From NCBI RefSeq assembly GCF_004346865.1, contig NZ_SMGR01000001.1, positions 1,426,001 through 1,490,000 on the forward strand: 64,000 nt of DNA, in the 5' to 3' direction. Made by a program: the position numbers and the translations under genes. Numbering within the stretch: position 1 is the stretch's first letter; every line of letters begins with the position of its first letter. A model generated the notes under the pieces. The model was not told where the DNA came from and made no database searches. It saw only the letters and a list, made by a program, of their open reading frames with translations. Source of the DNA: Shimia isoporae (lineage in GTDB: Bacteria > Pseudomonadota > Alphaproteobacteria > Rhodobacterales > Rhodobacteraceae). Shown here piece by piece: positions 54,699 to 63,318 of this stretch.

Positions 54699-55886
54699 TT
54701 AGCGGTACTTAGCCGTGGTGATCTCACCGCCTTCGATAACGATCTGGCGGTAGTTACCCGCAGACTCACCCGCGCCAATCAGCTCAACCGCAGTCGCGCC
54801 AACGTAGTCGATGTCACCGCCACCTGCGAGGATCTCGAGAGCTTTGGCCAGTTCACCCGGGAAGATCTGTTCGCCGGGCGCGTTAGCGACATCCATGACT
54901 TTTTCCTTGTAGACTGCCGGATCGGATGATCCCGCTGCCTGCATTGCCAGCATGATCAGAGCAGCCGCGTCATAGCTTTCTGGTGTGAAGGGCGAGGTCG
55001 CGTCAAACGCGCCGCCAACCATTTCGGCGAATTTTGCTGCGCCAGGGCTGTCGGTGCCAGGGTGCTGACCGGTAGAACCTTCGATTTCATCACCGAAGTT
55101 TTCCTGAAGCTTCTCGCCAATCATGCCGTCCGGGAAGTGGAAGGTATCAAATGCACCGGAGTCGATTGCGGCACGAACGATGCCGGAACCACCTTGGTCC
55201 ACATAGCCTGCAACAACCAGACGCTCGCCACCGGCCGCCGCCAATGCACCAACTTCTGCAGAGTAGTCGGCTTTGCCGTCTTCGTGGGCAGCGTTGATTG
55301 TGACCGTGCCGCCAGCCGCTTCGAAGGCCGCCTGGAAGCTGTCTGCGAGACCTTTACCGTAGTCGTTGTTGGTGTAAGTCACCGCGACTTCTTTGATGCC
55401 TTCTTCCATCAGAACTTCCGTCATCACAACGCCCTGACGTGCGTCAGATGGAGCGGTGCGGAAGAACAGGCCGTTGTCTTCGTTGTTGTTGTGGCTCAGG
55501 CCAGGTGACGTCGCTGACGGGGAAATCATGACAACACCGTTTGCCAGAGCAACGTTGTTGAGGATCGCGCCGGTTACGCCGGAACAGTCAGCACCCATGA
55601 TACCTTTAACGCCATCTGCAGTGATCAAACGCTCTGCGGCGGCCGATGCCGCGGCTGCGTCGACGCAAGTGGAATCAGCGCGCACCGGCATCACGGAAGA
55701 GCCATCCAGAAGCTTGCCGCTGTCGGTGACTTCCTTCATTGCCAGTTCAGCACCGTCTGCCATGGAAGGCGTCAGGGATTCGATCGGACCGGTGAAGCCC
55801 AGAATGATGCCTAGTTTGATGTCTTCGGCCGATGCGGCACCTGCGAGCAGCGCGCCTGCAGCGGTCGCTAGAAGCAGTTTTTTCAT
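54699..55886 (-). CDS. livK: Branched-chain amino-acid ABC transporter substrate-binding protein
   Basis: A periplasmic binding protein of the Leu/Ile/Val family, 395 residues with the signal peptide MKKLLLATAAGALLAGAASA. Start ATG 55886 has GGGAG upstream. The start of the mature chain, EDIKLGIILGFTGPIESLTPSM, and the ligand region SPSATSPGLSHNN near 150 are typical of type I binding folds. It delivers amino acids (or a similar small compound) to LivHM. It is first in the operon livK-livG-small-livF-small-livH-livM. Confidence 0.93.
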   Translation of the reverse strand: MKKLLLATAAGALLAGAASAEDIKLGIILGFTGPIESLTPSMADGAELAMKEVTDSGKLLDGSSVMPVRADSTCVDAAAASAAAERLITADGVKGIMGADCSGVTGAILNNVALANGVVMISPSATSPGLSHNNNEDNGLFFRTAPSDARQGVVMTEVLMEEGIKEVAVTYTNNDYGKGLADSFQAAFEAAGGTVTINAAHEDGKADYSAEVGALAAAGGERLVVAGYVDQGGSGIVRAAIDSGAFDTFHFPDGMIGEKLQENFGDEIEGSTGQHPGTDSPGAAKFAEMVGGAFDATSPFTPESYDAAALIMLAMQAAGSSDPAVYKEKVMDVANAPGEQIFPGELAKALEILAGGGDIDYVGATAVELIGAGESAGNYRQIVIEGGEITTAKYR

Positions 55887-56040
55887 TGTTACACTCCCTA
55901 TTGGTATTTTTGTATGGCCGAGCCTATGCGGGGAGATTTCAAAAGAAAAGGGGCAAGTGCCCAAAACTTGATCACACAAAAACTGCGTTTGATGGTATGA
56001 ATTTTCCAAGGTGTACCGAAAAACTCAGGCTTTAAAAAAC

Positions 56041-57147
56041 ATGAAATATTTCAAAGTATTACCTATTCTTGCCGTTATAACTGTTTTACTGGCGAGCGTT
56101 CATTACGTAGCGGCAAGCAACGCCGCAAACCTGCGGATTGAACCGGTCGTCGAAAAACTCAAGACACCGTGGAGTTTCGGTTTTTTGCCAGACGGTGGGC
56201 TCTTGATAACCGAACGCGGTGGAAAGCTCCTGCATGTTAGCGCGAACGGACGGCGAAATACGGTCTCAGGCCTGCCAAGAATTCAGTCAGACGGGCAGGG
56301 TGGTCTTTTGGATGTTCTGATTCCCCGCGATTTCAGCAGCAAACGCGAGATATTCCTGACTTTTGTTCAAAAGCAGTCGGGCGGAACGGGAACTGCCGTC
56401 GCGCGAGGAAAACTAAGCGCTGATGGGTCTCGCTTGGCAGATGTAAAAACCATTTTTCAAATGTCTCAAGGAAGCAAAGGATCACGTCACTACGGAAGTC
56501 GACTAGCGGAAGCCAAAGACGGAACATTGTTTTTTACGATCGGGGATCGCGGCGACCGACCTTCCGCGCAAAATCTTGCTGTGCATAACGGCGCGGTCTT
56601 GCGCATAACCCGTAATGGAAAGCCTGCGAAATCCAATCCGTTTGTAAATCAATCCGACGCCCAACCTGAAATCTGGTCCTACGGGCACCGAAATCCTCAA
56701 GGTTTGGCCTTTGATCTCAATGGCCAACTCTGGTCGGTGGAACATGGTGCCAAAGGCGGAGATGAATTGAACAAAATTGGGAAAGGCAACAATTATGGTT
56801 GGCCTGTGATCGCTTTCGGACGCCATTATTCCGGGCAAAAAATTGGCGAAGGCACATCAAAAGCAGGTATGAAGCAGCCGGTCGTTTACTGGGATCCTTC
56901 AATTGCGCCGTCTGGTCTCGCCATCTACTCGGGAAAGCTTTGGCCCGAATGGAAGGGGGCGTTTTTTGTTGGGAGCCTCAAGTTTGACTACATCTCAATA
57001 CTGTCCGGCAACCGCCTGAGAGAAACAGGTAAAATAGGAACTCCCGAAACCAGGCGCGTCCGTGATGTTCGGGAAGGACCGCTTGGTGGCATCTGGTTCC
57101 TATCCGAAGACAGAGGAACTCTTTACCGGATCACCCCCAACAACTAG
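56041..57147 (+). CDS. PQQ-dependent soluble sugar dehydrogenase (YliI/Asd type)
   Basis: A 368-residue exported beta-propeller dehydrogenase. It has a signal peptide (KVLPILAVITVLLASVHYVAAS), then TPWSFGFLPDGGLLITERGGKL, a hallmark of the family. FTIGDRGDRPSAQNLAVHNG near 175, SYGHRNPQGLAFD near 219 and SVEHGAKGGDELNKIGKGNNYGWP near 238 supply the PQQ/calcium and catalytic His residues. It oxidises aldose sugars in the periplasm. Whether the cell makes PQQ is not shown here. Start ATG 56041. Confidence 0.92.
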   Translation: MKYFKVLPILAVITVLLASVHYVAASNAANLRIEPVVEKLKTPWSFGFLPDGGLLITERGGKLLHVSANGRRNTVSGLPRIQSDGQGGLLDVLIPRDFSSKREIFLTFVQKQSGGTGTAVARGKLSADGSRLADVKTIFQMSQGSKGSRHYGSRLAEAKDGTLFFTIGDRGDRPSAQNLAVHNGAVLRITRNGKPAKSNPFVNQSDAQPEIWSYGHRNPQGLAFDLNGQLWSVEHGAKGGDELNKIGKGNNYGWPVIAFGRHYSGQKIGEGTSKAGMKQPVVYWDPSIAPSGLAIYSGKLWPEWKGAFFVGSLKFDYISILSGNRLRETGKIGTPETRRVRDVREGPLGGIWFLSEDRGTLYRITPNN

Positions 57148-57181
57148 GCTCCTACAAGTACTCGAAAAAATGGATCGTTAG

Positions 57182-57601
57182 ATGTTCAGATTATTGGCTT
57201 TATCGCTAGCAGTAACTTTGGCAACAACACAGGTGGCGGACGCTCAGACAAACCTGCGCACACAATTCAACCAGGGCATGGCAGAATTCAATCAGCTCGT
57301 CATGGAGCAACGCCTCGGGGACGCTCTTCAATTGATCCGGCCAGAGGTCGAACTGACAGACGAAGATATTGTAAGGATCGACAACCAGTTTTGGGAAAAC
57401 TATCCGAAGAACTTCGTCGCGTTCGGGACCGTCAGGAGCGAGGCCCTGAAGAACGGTTTTCGTCAGGAAATACTCGCCTACTGGGATGAAGACTATCGTT
57501 ACTTCTATGTATATTTGATGTCTCACTCCACCGACAACGGCATCAAACTGATCAATGTCGACTACAGCCGCGAGTTTGAGAAGCTTAACAGCTTCTTCTA
57601 A
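57182..57601 (+). CDS. Small exported protein of unknown function
   Basis: A 139-residue protein with a signal peptide (MFRLLALSLAVTLATTQVADAQ, cleavage near 22). The mature chain is acidic and mixed helix/strand, with several Asp/Glu and aromatic residues (YWDEDYRYFYVYLMSH) and no cysteine. I recognise no family. It lies 34 bases after the sugar dehydrogenase gene and may share its transcript. It ends at 57601, directly at the end of the convergent GlxA-type regulator. Confidence 0.65.
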   Translation: MFRLLALSLAVTLATTQVADAQTNLRTQFNQGMAEFNQLVMEQRLGDALQLIRPEVELTDEDIVRIDNQFWENYPKNFVAFGTVRSEALKNGFRQEILAYWDEDYRYFYVYLMSHSTDNGIKLINVDYSREFEKLNSFF

Positions 57602-58603
57602 TCAAATCGACAATCTCGCCGCCTGGGTGCCGCGCTCTCGATAGGGCGTTGTTTCGTAATGTGCGCGGTAACACTTGGAAAAGTGACTTGGCGAAGCAAA
57701 GCCACACGCAAGAGCAACATTGATTACGCTCATATCCGTTTGCATCAGAAGGTTCCGTGCTTTCTGGAGGCGCAGTTCCATATAGTAGCGTTTCGGCGAG
57801 CGATTGAGATACCGCCGAAACAACCGTTCCAACTGACGTGTCGACATGCCCACTTCTTTGGCCAGCAAAGACGGGCTGATCGGTTCCTCGATATTGGTTT
57901 CCATCATCTGGATGACCATGCTTAGCTTTGGGTGCCGCACGCCAATACGTGTGGGTACCGAAAGGCGCTGCGTATCCTGGTCCGTTCGGATCGAGCTGTA
58001 AATCTGCTGGTCCGCGACCCAATTGGCAATCTCTTCACCAAGGTCCGCTGCAATTATCTGCAAAAACAGATCGATAGAGGATGTTCCTCCAGCCGTTGTC
58101 ATGCGATTTCCGTCAATGGTAAACACCGACTTAGACAGCTCTACTTCCTCGAACTCCTCCGAAAAACTGTCTTGGTTTTCCCAGTGGATCGTCGCACGCT
58201 TTCCATCGAGCAATCCCGCTTTCGCCATAGTGTATGAGGCCGTGCAAAGCCCGGCGATGGCCGGACCTTTTCGCGCTTCTCGCCGCAGCCAGTTCAGAAG
58301 TTTCTTTGTTGTGGCCTTCTGGATGTCGATACCACCGCACAAAACGATGGTGTCATCGCGGCGCAATTCCCCAAGGTCTTCGTCCAGTTTGAATTCGGTG
58401 TCGGTTGAAGATGAAACCGAGTCACCTTCTTCACCGGCAAGCACCCAGGTGTAGTGCGGACGCCCCAATCTCCTGTTGGCTAGGCGCAGACAATCCACCG
58501 CTGAGGCAAAGCTCAGAAGGGTGAAGTTATCCAGCAACACAAAAACAAAGCGCTTGGCCTTGCTAAAGGATGCGTCCTGCATGGGTGTCGAAGTATCTGA
58601 CAT
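57602..58603 (-). CDS. GlxA-family transcriptional regulator (DJ-1 + AraC)
   Basis: A 333-residue regulator. The N-terminal DJ-1/PfpI-like amidotransferase-type domain (about 15-190) has the nucleophile-elbow segment GLCTASYTMAKAGLL near 118. The C-terminal AraC/XylS domain (about 230-325) has two helix-turn-helix motifs, LAKEVGMSTRQLERLFRRY and INVALACGFASPSHFSKCYR. Relatives control metabolism of quaternary amines such as carnitine and glycine betaine, but the target is not shown here. It is divergent from aroG, class II. Short palindromes lie between the two. Confidence 0.9.
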   Translation of the reverse strand: MSDTSTPMQDASFSKAKRFVFVLLDNFTLLSFASAVDCLRLANRRLGRPHYTWVLAGEEGDSVSSSTDTEFKLDEDLGELRRDDTIVLCGGIDIQKATTKKLLNWLRREARKGPAIAGLCTASYTMAKAGLLDGKRATIHWENQDSFSEEFEEVELSKSVFTIDGNRMTTAGGTSSIDLFLQIIAADLGEEIANWVADQQIYSSIRTDQDTQRLSVPTRIGVRHPKLSMVIQMMETNIEEPISPSLLAKEVGMSTRQLERLFRRYLNRSPKRYYMELRLQKARNLLMQTDMSVINVALACGFASPSHFSKCYRAHYETTPYRERGTQAARLSI

Positions 58604-58704
58604 TTAAGCCTTTTCCCCTTCAAGGCACGCGGGTCCCTCAACCCACTTTAGAGAACGACTTTAGCGCTGAAAAGATGGGGGGCGTCAAGAGCGGAATTTA
58701 GCGT

Positions 58705-58714
58705 ATAGCGCTAT
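58705..58714. promoter_or_regulatory. Palindrome upstream of DAHP synthase
   Basis: ATAGCGCTAT is a perfect 10-base palindrome, with a related TTTAGCGCTGAAA 45 bases upstream on the glxA side. It lies in the promoter region of DAHP synthase and of the divergent regulator. The GCGC core resembles LacI-family or similar operators. Weak evidence. Confidence 0.35.
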
Positions 58715-58767
58715 CATTATCGCGCATGTATAACGCGGGCTCTAACTGTCTAATTGGAGTAAAGACA

Positions 58768-60135
58768 ATGGCTGAATGGCACAAATCTGACTGGCGCTCT
58801 AAGCCCCGGATTCAGATGCCTGAATATACGGATGAAGCAGAGCTGAAGGCTGTCGAAGCCAAGCTCGCAACCTATCCGCCATTGGTCTTTGCCGGAGAGG
58901 CGCGCCGCCTGAAAGCCCAGCTTGGTGCCGCGTCCCGCGGCGAGGCCTTTTTGTTGCAAGGTGGGGATTGCGCCGAGAGTTTCGAACAATTCTCTGCTGA
59001 TGGTATTCGCGACACATTCAAAGTGATGTTGCAAATGGCGATGGTGCTCACCTATGGGGCCAAGGTTCCAGTGGTCAAAGTAGGGCGCATGGCAGGCCAG
59101 TTCGCCAAACCGCGGTCCGCACCGACCGAAACCGTCGATGGTTTGGAATTGCCAAGCTATCGTGGCGATATCATCAACGAACTCGCCTTCACACCTGAAG
59201 CGCGGATACCGGATCCCAACAAGATGCTGCAGGCCTACACGCAGGCAGCAGCAACCTTGAACCTTCTGCGCGCGTTCTCGACCGGCGGTTACGCTGATGT
59301 GCATCAGGTGCATGCATGGACATTGGGTTTCACTGAAAGCGAGAAGGCGGAGAAGTATCGCGATCTCGCCAATCGCATTAGCGACACGCTCGACTTTATG
59401 AAGGCCGCAGGTGTGACCTCAGACAAGATGCACTCGCTGCAAACTGTCGATTTCTACACCAGTCACGAGTCGCTTCTTCTCGAGTATGAAGAAGCGCTGA
59501 CACGTCTGGACTCAACTTCAGGAAAATGGCTTGCAGGTTCCGGTCACATGATCTGGATTGGTGACCGCACCCGTCAGCCTGACGGTGCGCACGTGGAATT
59601 CGCGCGTGGGGTTCAGAACCCGATTGGCCTGAAATGTGGTCCGACAACCACTGCCGACGATCTGAAAGTGCTGATGGAAAAGCTGAATCCGGAAAACGAG
59701 GCCGGTCGCTTGACTTTGATCGCGCGTTTTGGTGCAGGCTCTGTTGGTGAGCATCTTCCGCGGCTTATTAAAGCGGTGAAGGAAGAAGGCGCCAACGTTC
59801 TCTGGACGTGTGACGCAATGCACGGAAACACGATTAAATCGGCCACTGGGTATAAAACCCGACCGTTCGACAGTGTTTTGCGCGAAGTACGTGAGTTCTT
59901 TGGCGTGCACAAAGCGGAAGGCACTATTCCAGGCGGTGTTCATTTCGAAATGACTGGTCAAGATGTGACCGAATGCACCGGTGGTGTACGTGCTGTGACC
60001 GAAGAGGATCTCTCCGCACGTTATCATACTGCATGTGATCCACGTTTGAACGCGTCGCAGTCTCTGGAGCTGGCATTCCTCGTTGCCGAAGAGCTCTCCG
60101 CAATGAATGATGAGCGTCAAGCCGCTGCGGTATAA
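58768..60135 (+). CDS. 3-deoxy-7-phosphoheptulonate synthase, class II
   Basis: First step of the shikimate pathway: condenses phosphoenolpyruvate with erythrose 4-phosphate. It is a class II (plant-like, AroA-II) enzyme of 455 residues from ATG 58768, with TTGGAG before it. Landmarks are [11 protein letters not shown] with the metal-binding C68, [15 protein letters not shown] near 110, [11 protein letters not shown] near 347 and the C-terminal [12 protein letters not shown]. Erythrose 4-phosphate comes from the pentose phosphate route that starts with zwf. It is followed by a terminator. Confidence 0.95.
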   Translation: MAEWHKSDWRSKPRIQMPEYTDEAELKAVEAKLATYPPLVFAGEARRLKAQLGAASRGEAFLLQGGDCAESFEQFSADGIRDTFKVMLQMAMVLTYGAKVPVVKVGRMAGQFAKPRSAPTETVDGLELPSYRGDIINELAFTPEARIPDPNKMLQAYTQAAATLNLLRAFSTGGYADVHQVHAWTLGFTESEKAEKYRDLANRISDTLDFMKAAGVTSDKMHSLQTVDFYTSHESLLLEYEEALTRLDSTSGKWLAGSGHMIWIGDRTRQPDGAHVEFARGVQNPIGLKCGPTTTADDLKVLMEKLNPENEAGRLTLIARFGAGSVGEHLPRLIKAVKEEGANVLWTCDAMHGNTIKSATGYKTRPFDSVLREVREFFGVHKAEGTIPGGVHFEMTGQDVTECTGGVRAVTEEDLSARYHTACDPRLNASQSLELAFLVAEELSAMNDERQAAAV

Positions 60136-60153
60136 ACAAGATAAAACAATAGC

Positions 60154-60184
60154 AAAGGCGCTCCATCAGGGGCGCCTTTTTCTT
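60154..60184 (+). terminator. Terminator of DAHP synthase
   Basis: AAAGGCGC pairs with GCGCCTTT, extended by CTCC/GGGG type pairing, followed by TTTTTC on the plus strand. It starts 19 bases after the stop. Confidence 0.8.
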
Positions 60185-60211
60185 TAGAAAACACCATTAA
60201 AGTAGTGATAG

Positions 60212-60260
60212 AAAAGAAAAAGGGCGGGGTGCCATGTCCAGTGGCCCCGCCCTTTTCTTT
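60212..60260 (-). terminator. Terminator of the PAS-domain gene
   Basis: GGGCGGGG and CCCCGCCC pair around a 15-base loop, with AAAAGAAAA on one side and TTTTCTTT on the other, allowing a longer stem with one bulge. On the minus strand it ends the PAS gene (stop at 60284). Confidence 0.8.
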
Positions 60261-60283
60261 ATGACACTTAAAGCCTTCTGGCG

Positions 60284-60955
60284 TCAGGCGTCTGACACGA
60301 CCAATCGCAGGTGTGCGTGTTTGGTGGGCACAGTATTTGCCCGAATATCTTCTGGCTGCAGAGCGTTTTGGCGATCGGCAAGCGTAACGGGGCGCACCGA
60401 CAAACGTTCGGCGAGTCCGTCATCCCGCACGCTGACTTCGCGGATCAGGCTTTCCGTTAAATCAAAGCGGGTCGGACCTTTTCGACCGGCACCGTCCACA
60501 GTGATAGCGCCCAGAATTCTGTTGATGGCTCCGGAGTCGCTGCGCAAAGGCAGAAGCAACATCGATGCGCTTTTGCCGTCCCGGCGGAACCCACCAGAGG
60601 TGGACAGATCGAGCCGAGCCGTTGCCGGGCCCGAGAAAACCTGCTCAAGAATTTCGCGGAACTCTTCGCGGCTTTCTTCGGAAATGATCGACGCGATCGG
60701 CATTCCGCGCATGTCCATACCTTGCAAATCCGCAAGTGTGTTGCACGACACCCGCAACTTCGCCATGCCGGGTGCAATCCGCTCCAGAATGAAAGAGTGG
60801 CGCAACATACGCTGTACGGAGCGCGGGTCCACGTCCGAACGGTAAGGAACGGTCGCGCCACGGCGCAGACTTCCCCAGTAATCCTCCATCCGGTCCAGCA
60901 CCAATGCGCCGTCCAAACGGTCTTCGCTCATATTTTCGTTTACAAACTTGTCCAT
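60284..60955 (-). CDS. PAS-domain protein
   Basis: A 223-residue soluble protein. It resembles the alphaproteobacterial PAS_5/DUF-type family: a domain with VPYRSDVDPRSVQRMLRHSFILER near 38, RVSCNTLADLQGMDMRGMP near 70, and a following region ARLDLSTSGGFRRDGKSASMLLLPLRSD. There is no output domain, so it acts alone or with a partner. It starts at ATG 60955; a TTG 18 bases upstream is less likely. Ligand and role unknown. Confidence 0.75.
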   Translation of the reverse strand: MDKFVNENMSEDRLDGALVLDRMEDYWGSLRRGATVPYRSDVDPRSVQRMLRHSFILERIAPGMAKLRVSCNTLADLQGMDMRGMPIASIISEESREEFREILEQVFSGPATARLDLSTSGGFRRDGKSASMLLLPLRSDSGAINRILGAITVDGAGRKGPTRFDLTESLIREVSVRDDGLAERLSVRPVTLADRQNALQPEDIRANTVPTKHAHLRLVVSDA

Positions 60956-61167
60956 GACGAAAGTCCCAACCAACTGCTCAACGCGGCAATCACTTAAAGC
61001 GACTCGTTTCTCCGCGAGGCATCCCCCGATGCATCTTCTGTTTAATCAGATTTTTCCCAATTTGCGATAAAAAGCCGATGGAATGGTTAACCGATCGGTT
61101 GCAGCGTTGCTCTTGAGGTGCCAATGGCTTTAGGTGTCTGGACACCAATGGACCAAAGGAGAGCCGT

Positions 61168-62058
61168 GTGTTGCACTCGATGACCGGTTTTGCTGCCCTT
61201 AAAGGCGAGGCGGATAACTACACCTGGGCCTGGGATTTGCGCAGCGTAAATGCCAAGGGGCTCGACATTCGCTTGCGGGTTCCCGATTGGATCGAAGGTC
61301 TGGAACCAACAGTGCGAAGCGCATTGTCCAAAGCGCTCGGCCGCGGTTCTGTAAACCTGAATCTACGTGTAAACAAAGGCGAAGAACAAGGCGCGTTGGC
61401 TGTCAATCAAGCGCAGTTGCAAGCCGCAATCGATGCACTGCAAGTTGTTGAGTCTACGGCTATGGAGCAGGGCATCGCGCTTCAGCCATCACGAGCAACT
61501 GATTTGATGAGCGTGCGTGGCGTATTGGAAACCGCTGTGGCGGAAAACGGCGACACGCTTCTGAAAGAAGCTCTGTTGGCGCAATTACCCGACCTCATCG
61601 AGGCACTCCTCGCAATGCGCAAAACAGAAGGTCAGGCGCTTCTTGAGGTTTTGTCAGAACAGATCTCTCAAATTGAGACTTTAACGAAATCAGCGTCAGA
61701 CCTCGCCGAAGCCCGCCGTGAAGCCACCGCACAAACTCTACGCGACAATCTTGCGCAGGTGATGGAGAATACCGAAGGCGCCGATGAAGCCCGAGTCGCT
61801 CAAGAGCTGGCAATGATCGCCGTCAAATCCGACATCATGGAAGAACTGGATCGGCTGAATGCTCACGTCGGTGCGGCGCGCGAGCTCCTAAAGACGGATG
61901 GACCAGTTGGCCGCAAGCTCGACTTCCTGATGCAAGAATTCAATCGCGAAGCGAATACGCTTTGCTCAAAGGCGCAATCCGTGGATTTGACGCGAATTGG
62001 TCTGGACCTCAAAGCCGTGATCGATCAGATGCGTGAACAGGTTCAAAACGTGGAATAA
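61168..62058 (+). CDS. yicC: YicC/YloC family endoribonuclease
   Basis: A 296-residue protein of the YicC family, described as an endoribonuclease that affects small RNA turnover. The start is GTG 61168 with AAGGAGAG upstream, giving [11 protein letters not shown], like E. coli YicC (MIRSMT). The N-terminal YicC domain (about 1-155) and the C-terminal DUF1732 with [17 protein letters not shown] and [23 protein letters not shown] are intact. It overlaps nothing but is 4 bases before gmk, forming the common yicC-gmk pair. Confidence 0.93.
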   Translation: MLHSMTGFAALKGEADNYTWAWDLRSVNAKGLDIRLRVPDWIEGLEPTVRSALSKALGRGSVNLNLRVNKGEEQGALAVNQAQLQAAIDALQVVESTAMEQGIALQPSRATDLMSVRGVLETAVAENGDTLLKEALLAQLPDLIEALLAMRKTEGQALLEVLSEQISQIETLTKSASDLAEARREATAQTLRDNLAQVMENTEGADEARVAQELAMIAVKSDIMEELDRLNAHVGAARELLKTDGPVGRKLDFLMQEFNREANTLCSKAQSVDLTRIGLDLKAVIDQMREQVQNVE

Positions 62059-62062
62059 CCTC

Positions 62063-62704
62063 ATGACACAGCGACGCGGTCTTCTCATCATCCTTTCTTC
62101 ACCATCAGGTGCAGGAAAATCGACGTTGGCGAAACGCCTGATGACCTGGGATCCGGGTCTGAGCTTTTCAATCTCGGCCACAACGCGCGCGCCCCGACCG
62201 GGAGAGGAGCACGGACGAGAATATTTCTTTTTGACGGAAGATGAATTCAAAGGGCAGGTCGCCGAAAACCAGATGCTTGAGCACGCCCACGTGTTCGGCA
62301 ATTTTTACGGATCTCCCGCTGGTCCTGTCAAAGATACAATAGACGCCGGAAACGATGTTCTTTTTGATGTTGATTGGCAGGGGGAACAGCAGATCCGAAA
62401 TTCCGACCTCGGCAAACATGCACTGTCCATTTTCATTTTGCCGCCGTCGATCAAGGAACTTCATCGCCGCCTAGTGACCCGCGCGCAAGATAGCGATGAG
62501 GTGATTGCCAAGCGCATGCAAAAAAGCTGGGACGAGATCAGTCACTGGGGCGCCTATGACTATGTGCTGATCAACGACGATCTGGACGCAACCGAGGCAG
62601 AATTGAAAACCATCATCACCGCAGAGCGTATGCGCCGTGAACAGCAGCCCGCACTTCAGAACCACGTTCGCACGCTTCAAGATGAATTTCAGGAGATGTC
62701 TTAA
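62063..62704 (+). CDS. gmk: Guanylate kinase
   Basis: Phosphorylates GMP to GDP with ATP, following the GuaB route to guanine nucleotides. It has 213 residues from ATG 62063. The P-loop [15 protein letters not shown] is at 9-23, the GMP-binding [22 protein letters not shown] at 35-55, and the acidic [12 protein letters not shown] is near 97. The longer frame upstream overlaps yicC and is not used. The stop overlaps the ATG of the next gene by one base (TAATG). Confidence 0.97.
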   Translation: MTQRRGLLIILSSPSGAGKSTLAKRLMTWDPGLSFSISATTRAPRPGEEHGREYFFLTEDEFKGQVAENQMLEHAHVFGNFYGSPAGPVKDTIDAGNDVLFDVDWQGEQQIRNSDLGKHALSIFILPPSIKELHRRLVTRAQDSDEVIAKRMQKSWDEISHWGAYDYVLINDDLDATEAELKTIITAERMRREQQPALQNHVRTLQDEFQEMS

Positions 62705-63243
62705 TGCCCCTTTATGAACTTGACGGCGTGTCCCCGCAAAAAGATGACAGCGCTTGGATCGCACCTGACGCGAACGTAATTGGAAATGTGGTGTTGGAAC
62801 CGGACACCTCGATCTGGTTCGGCTGTACGCTGCGCGGCGACAATGAGACCATTACCATAGGAGCGGGGTCTAACGTTCAGGAAAATACGGTCATGCATAC
62901 CGATCCCGGCTATGCCCTGACGATCGGCACGAACTGCACGATTGGTCACAAAGCCATGCTGCATGGCTGCACAATTGGGGATGGCAGCCTGATCGGCATG
63001 GGAGCGACCGTTTTAAACGGCGCAAAGATCGGAAGGAACTGTCTGATCGGGGCAGGGGCTTTGATCACCGAAGGCAAAGAGATCCCCGACGGATCCCTTG
63101 TAATGGGGGCACCAGGAAAAGTCGTACGCCAACTTGATGAAGCGGCGATCATGGGATTGCAAATGTCCGCGCAGCACTACCAGCAAAACGCAAAAAGGTT
63201 TGCGACAGGACTGCGTCCGGTAGGTGGCACCTCCTGCTGTTAA
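62704..63243 (+). CDS. Gamma-carbonic-anhydrase family protein
   Basis: A 179-residue left-handed beta-helix protein with hexapeptide repeats ([67 protein letters not shown]). The zinc-ligand histidines of the family are visible in [14 protein letters not shown]. Relatives (YrdA, PaaY, CaiE) may have carbonic anhydrase or thioesterase activity. It overlaps gmk by one base and ends 75 bases before phoR. Confidence 0.9.
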   Translation: MPLYELDGVSPQKDDSAWIAPDANVIGNVVLEPDTSIWFGCTLRGDNETITIGAGSNVQENTVMHTDPGYALTIGTNCTIGHKAMLHGCTIGDGSLIGMGATVLNGAKIGRNCLIGAGALITEGKEIPDGSLVMGAPGKVVRQLDEAAIMGLQMSAQHYQQNAKRFATGLRPVGGTSCC

Positions 63244-63249
63244 ACAAAA

Positions 63250-63267
63250 GTGTCATAATCCTGTCAT
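63250..63267 (+). promoter_or_regulatory. PHO box (PhoB-binding site) upstream of phoR
   Basis: TGTCAT-AATC-CTGTCAT is a tandem pair of CTGTCAT-type direct repeats with 11-base periodicity, the alphaproteobacterial PHO box. It ends 51 bases before the phoR start, which suggests PhoB control of phoR and following genes. Confidence 0.8.
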
Positions 63268-63318
63268 CTACCGCATGTTCTTTCCAGCGTTTGAACATGC
63301 AATTCAATGGAACACACG

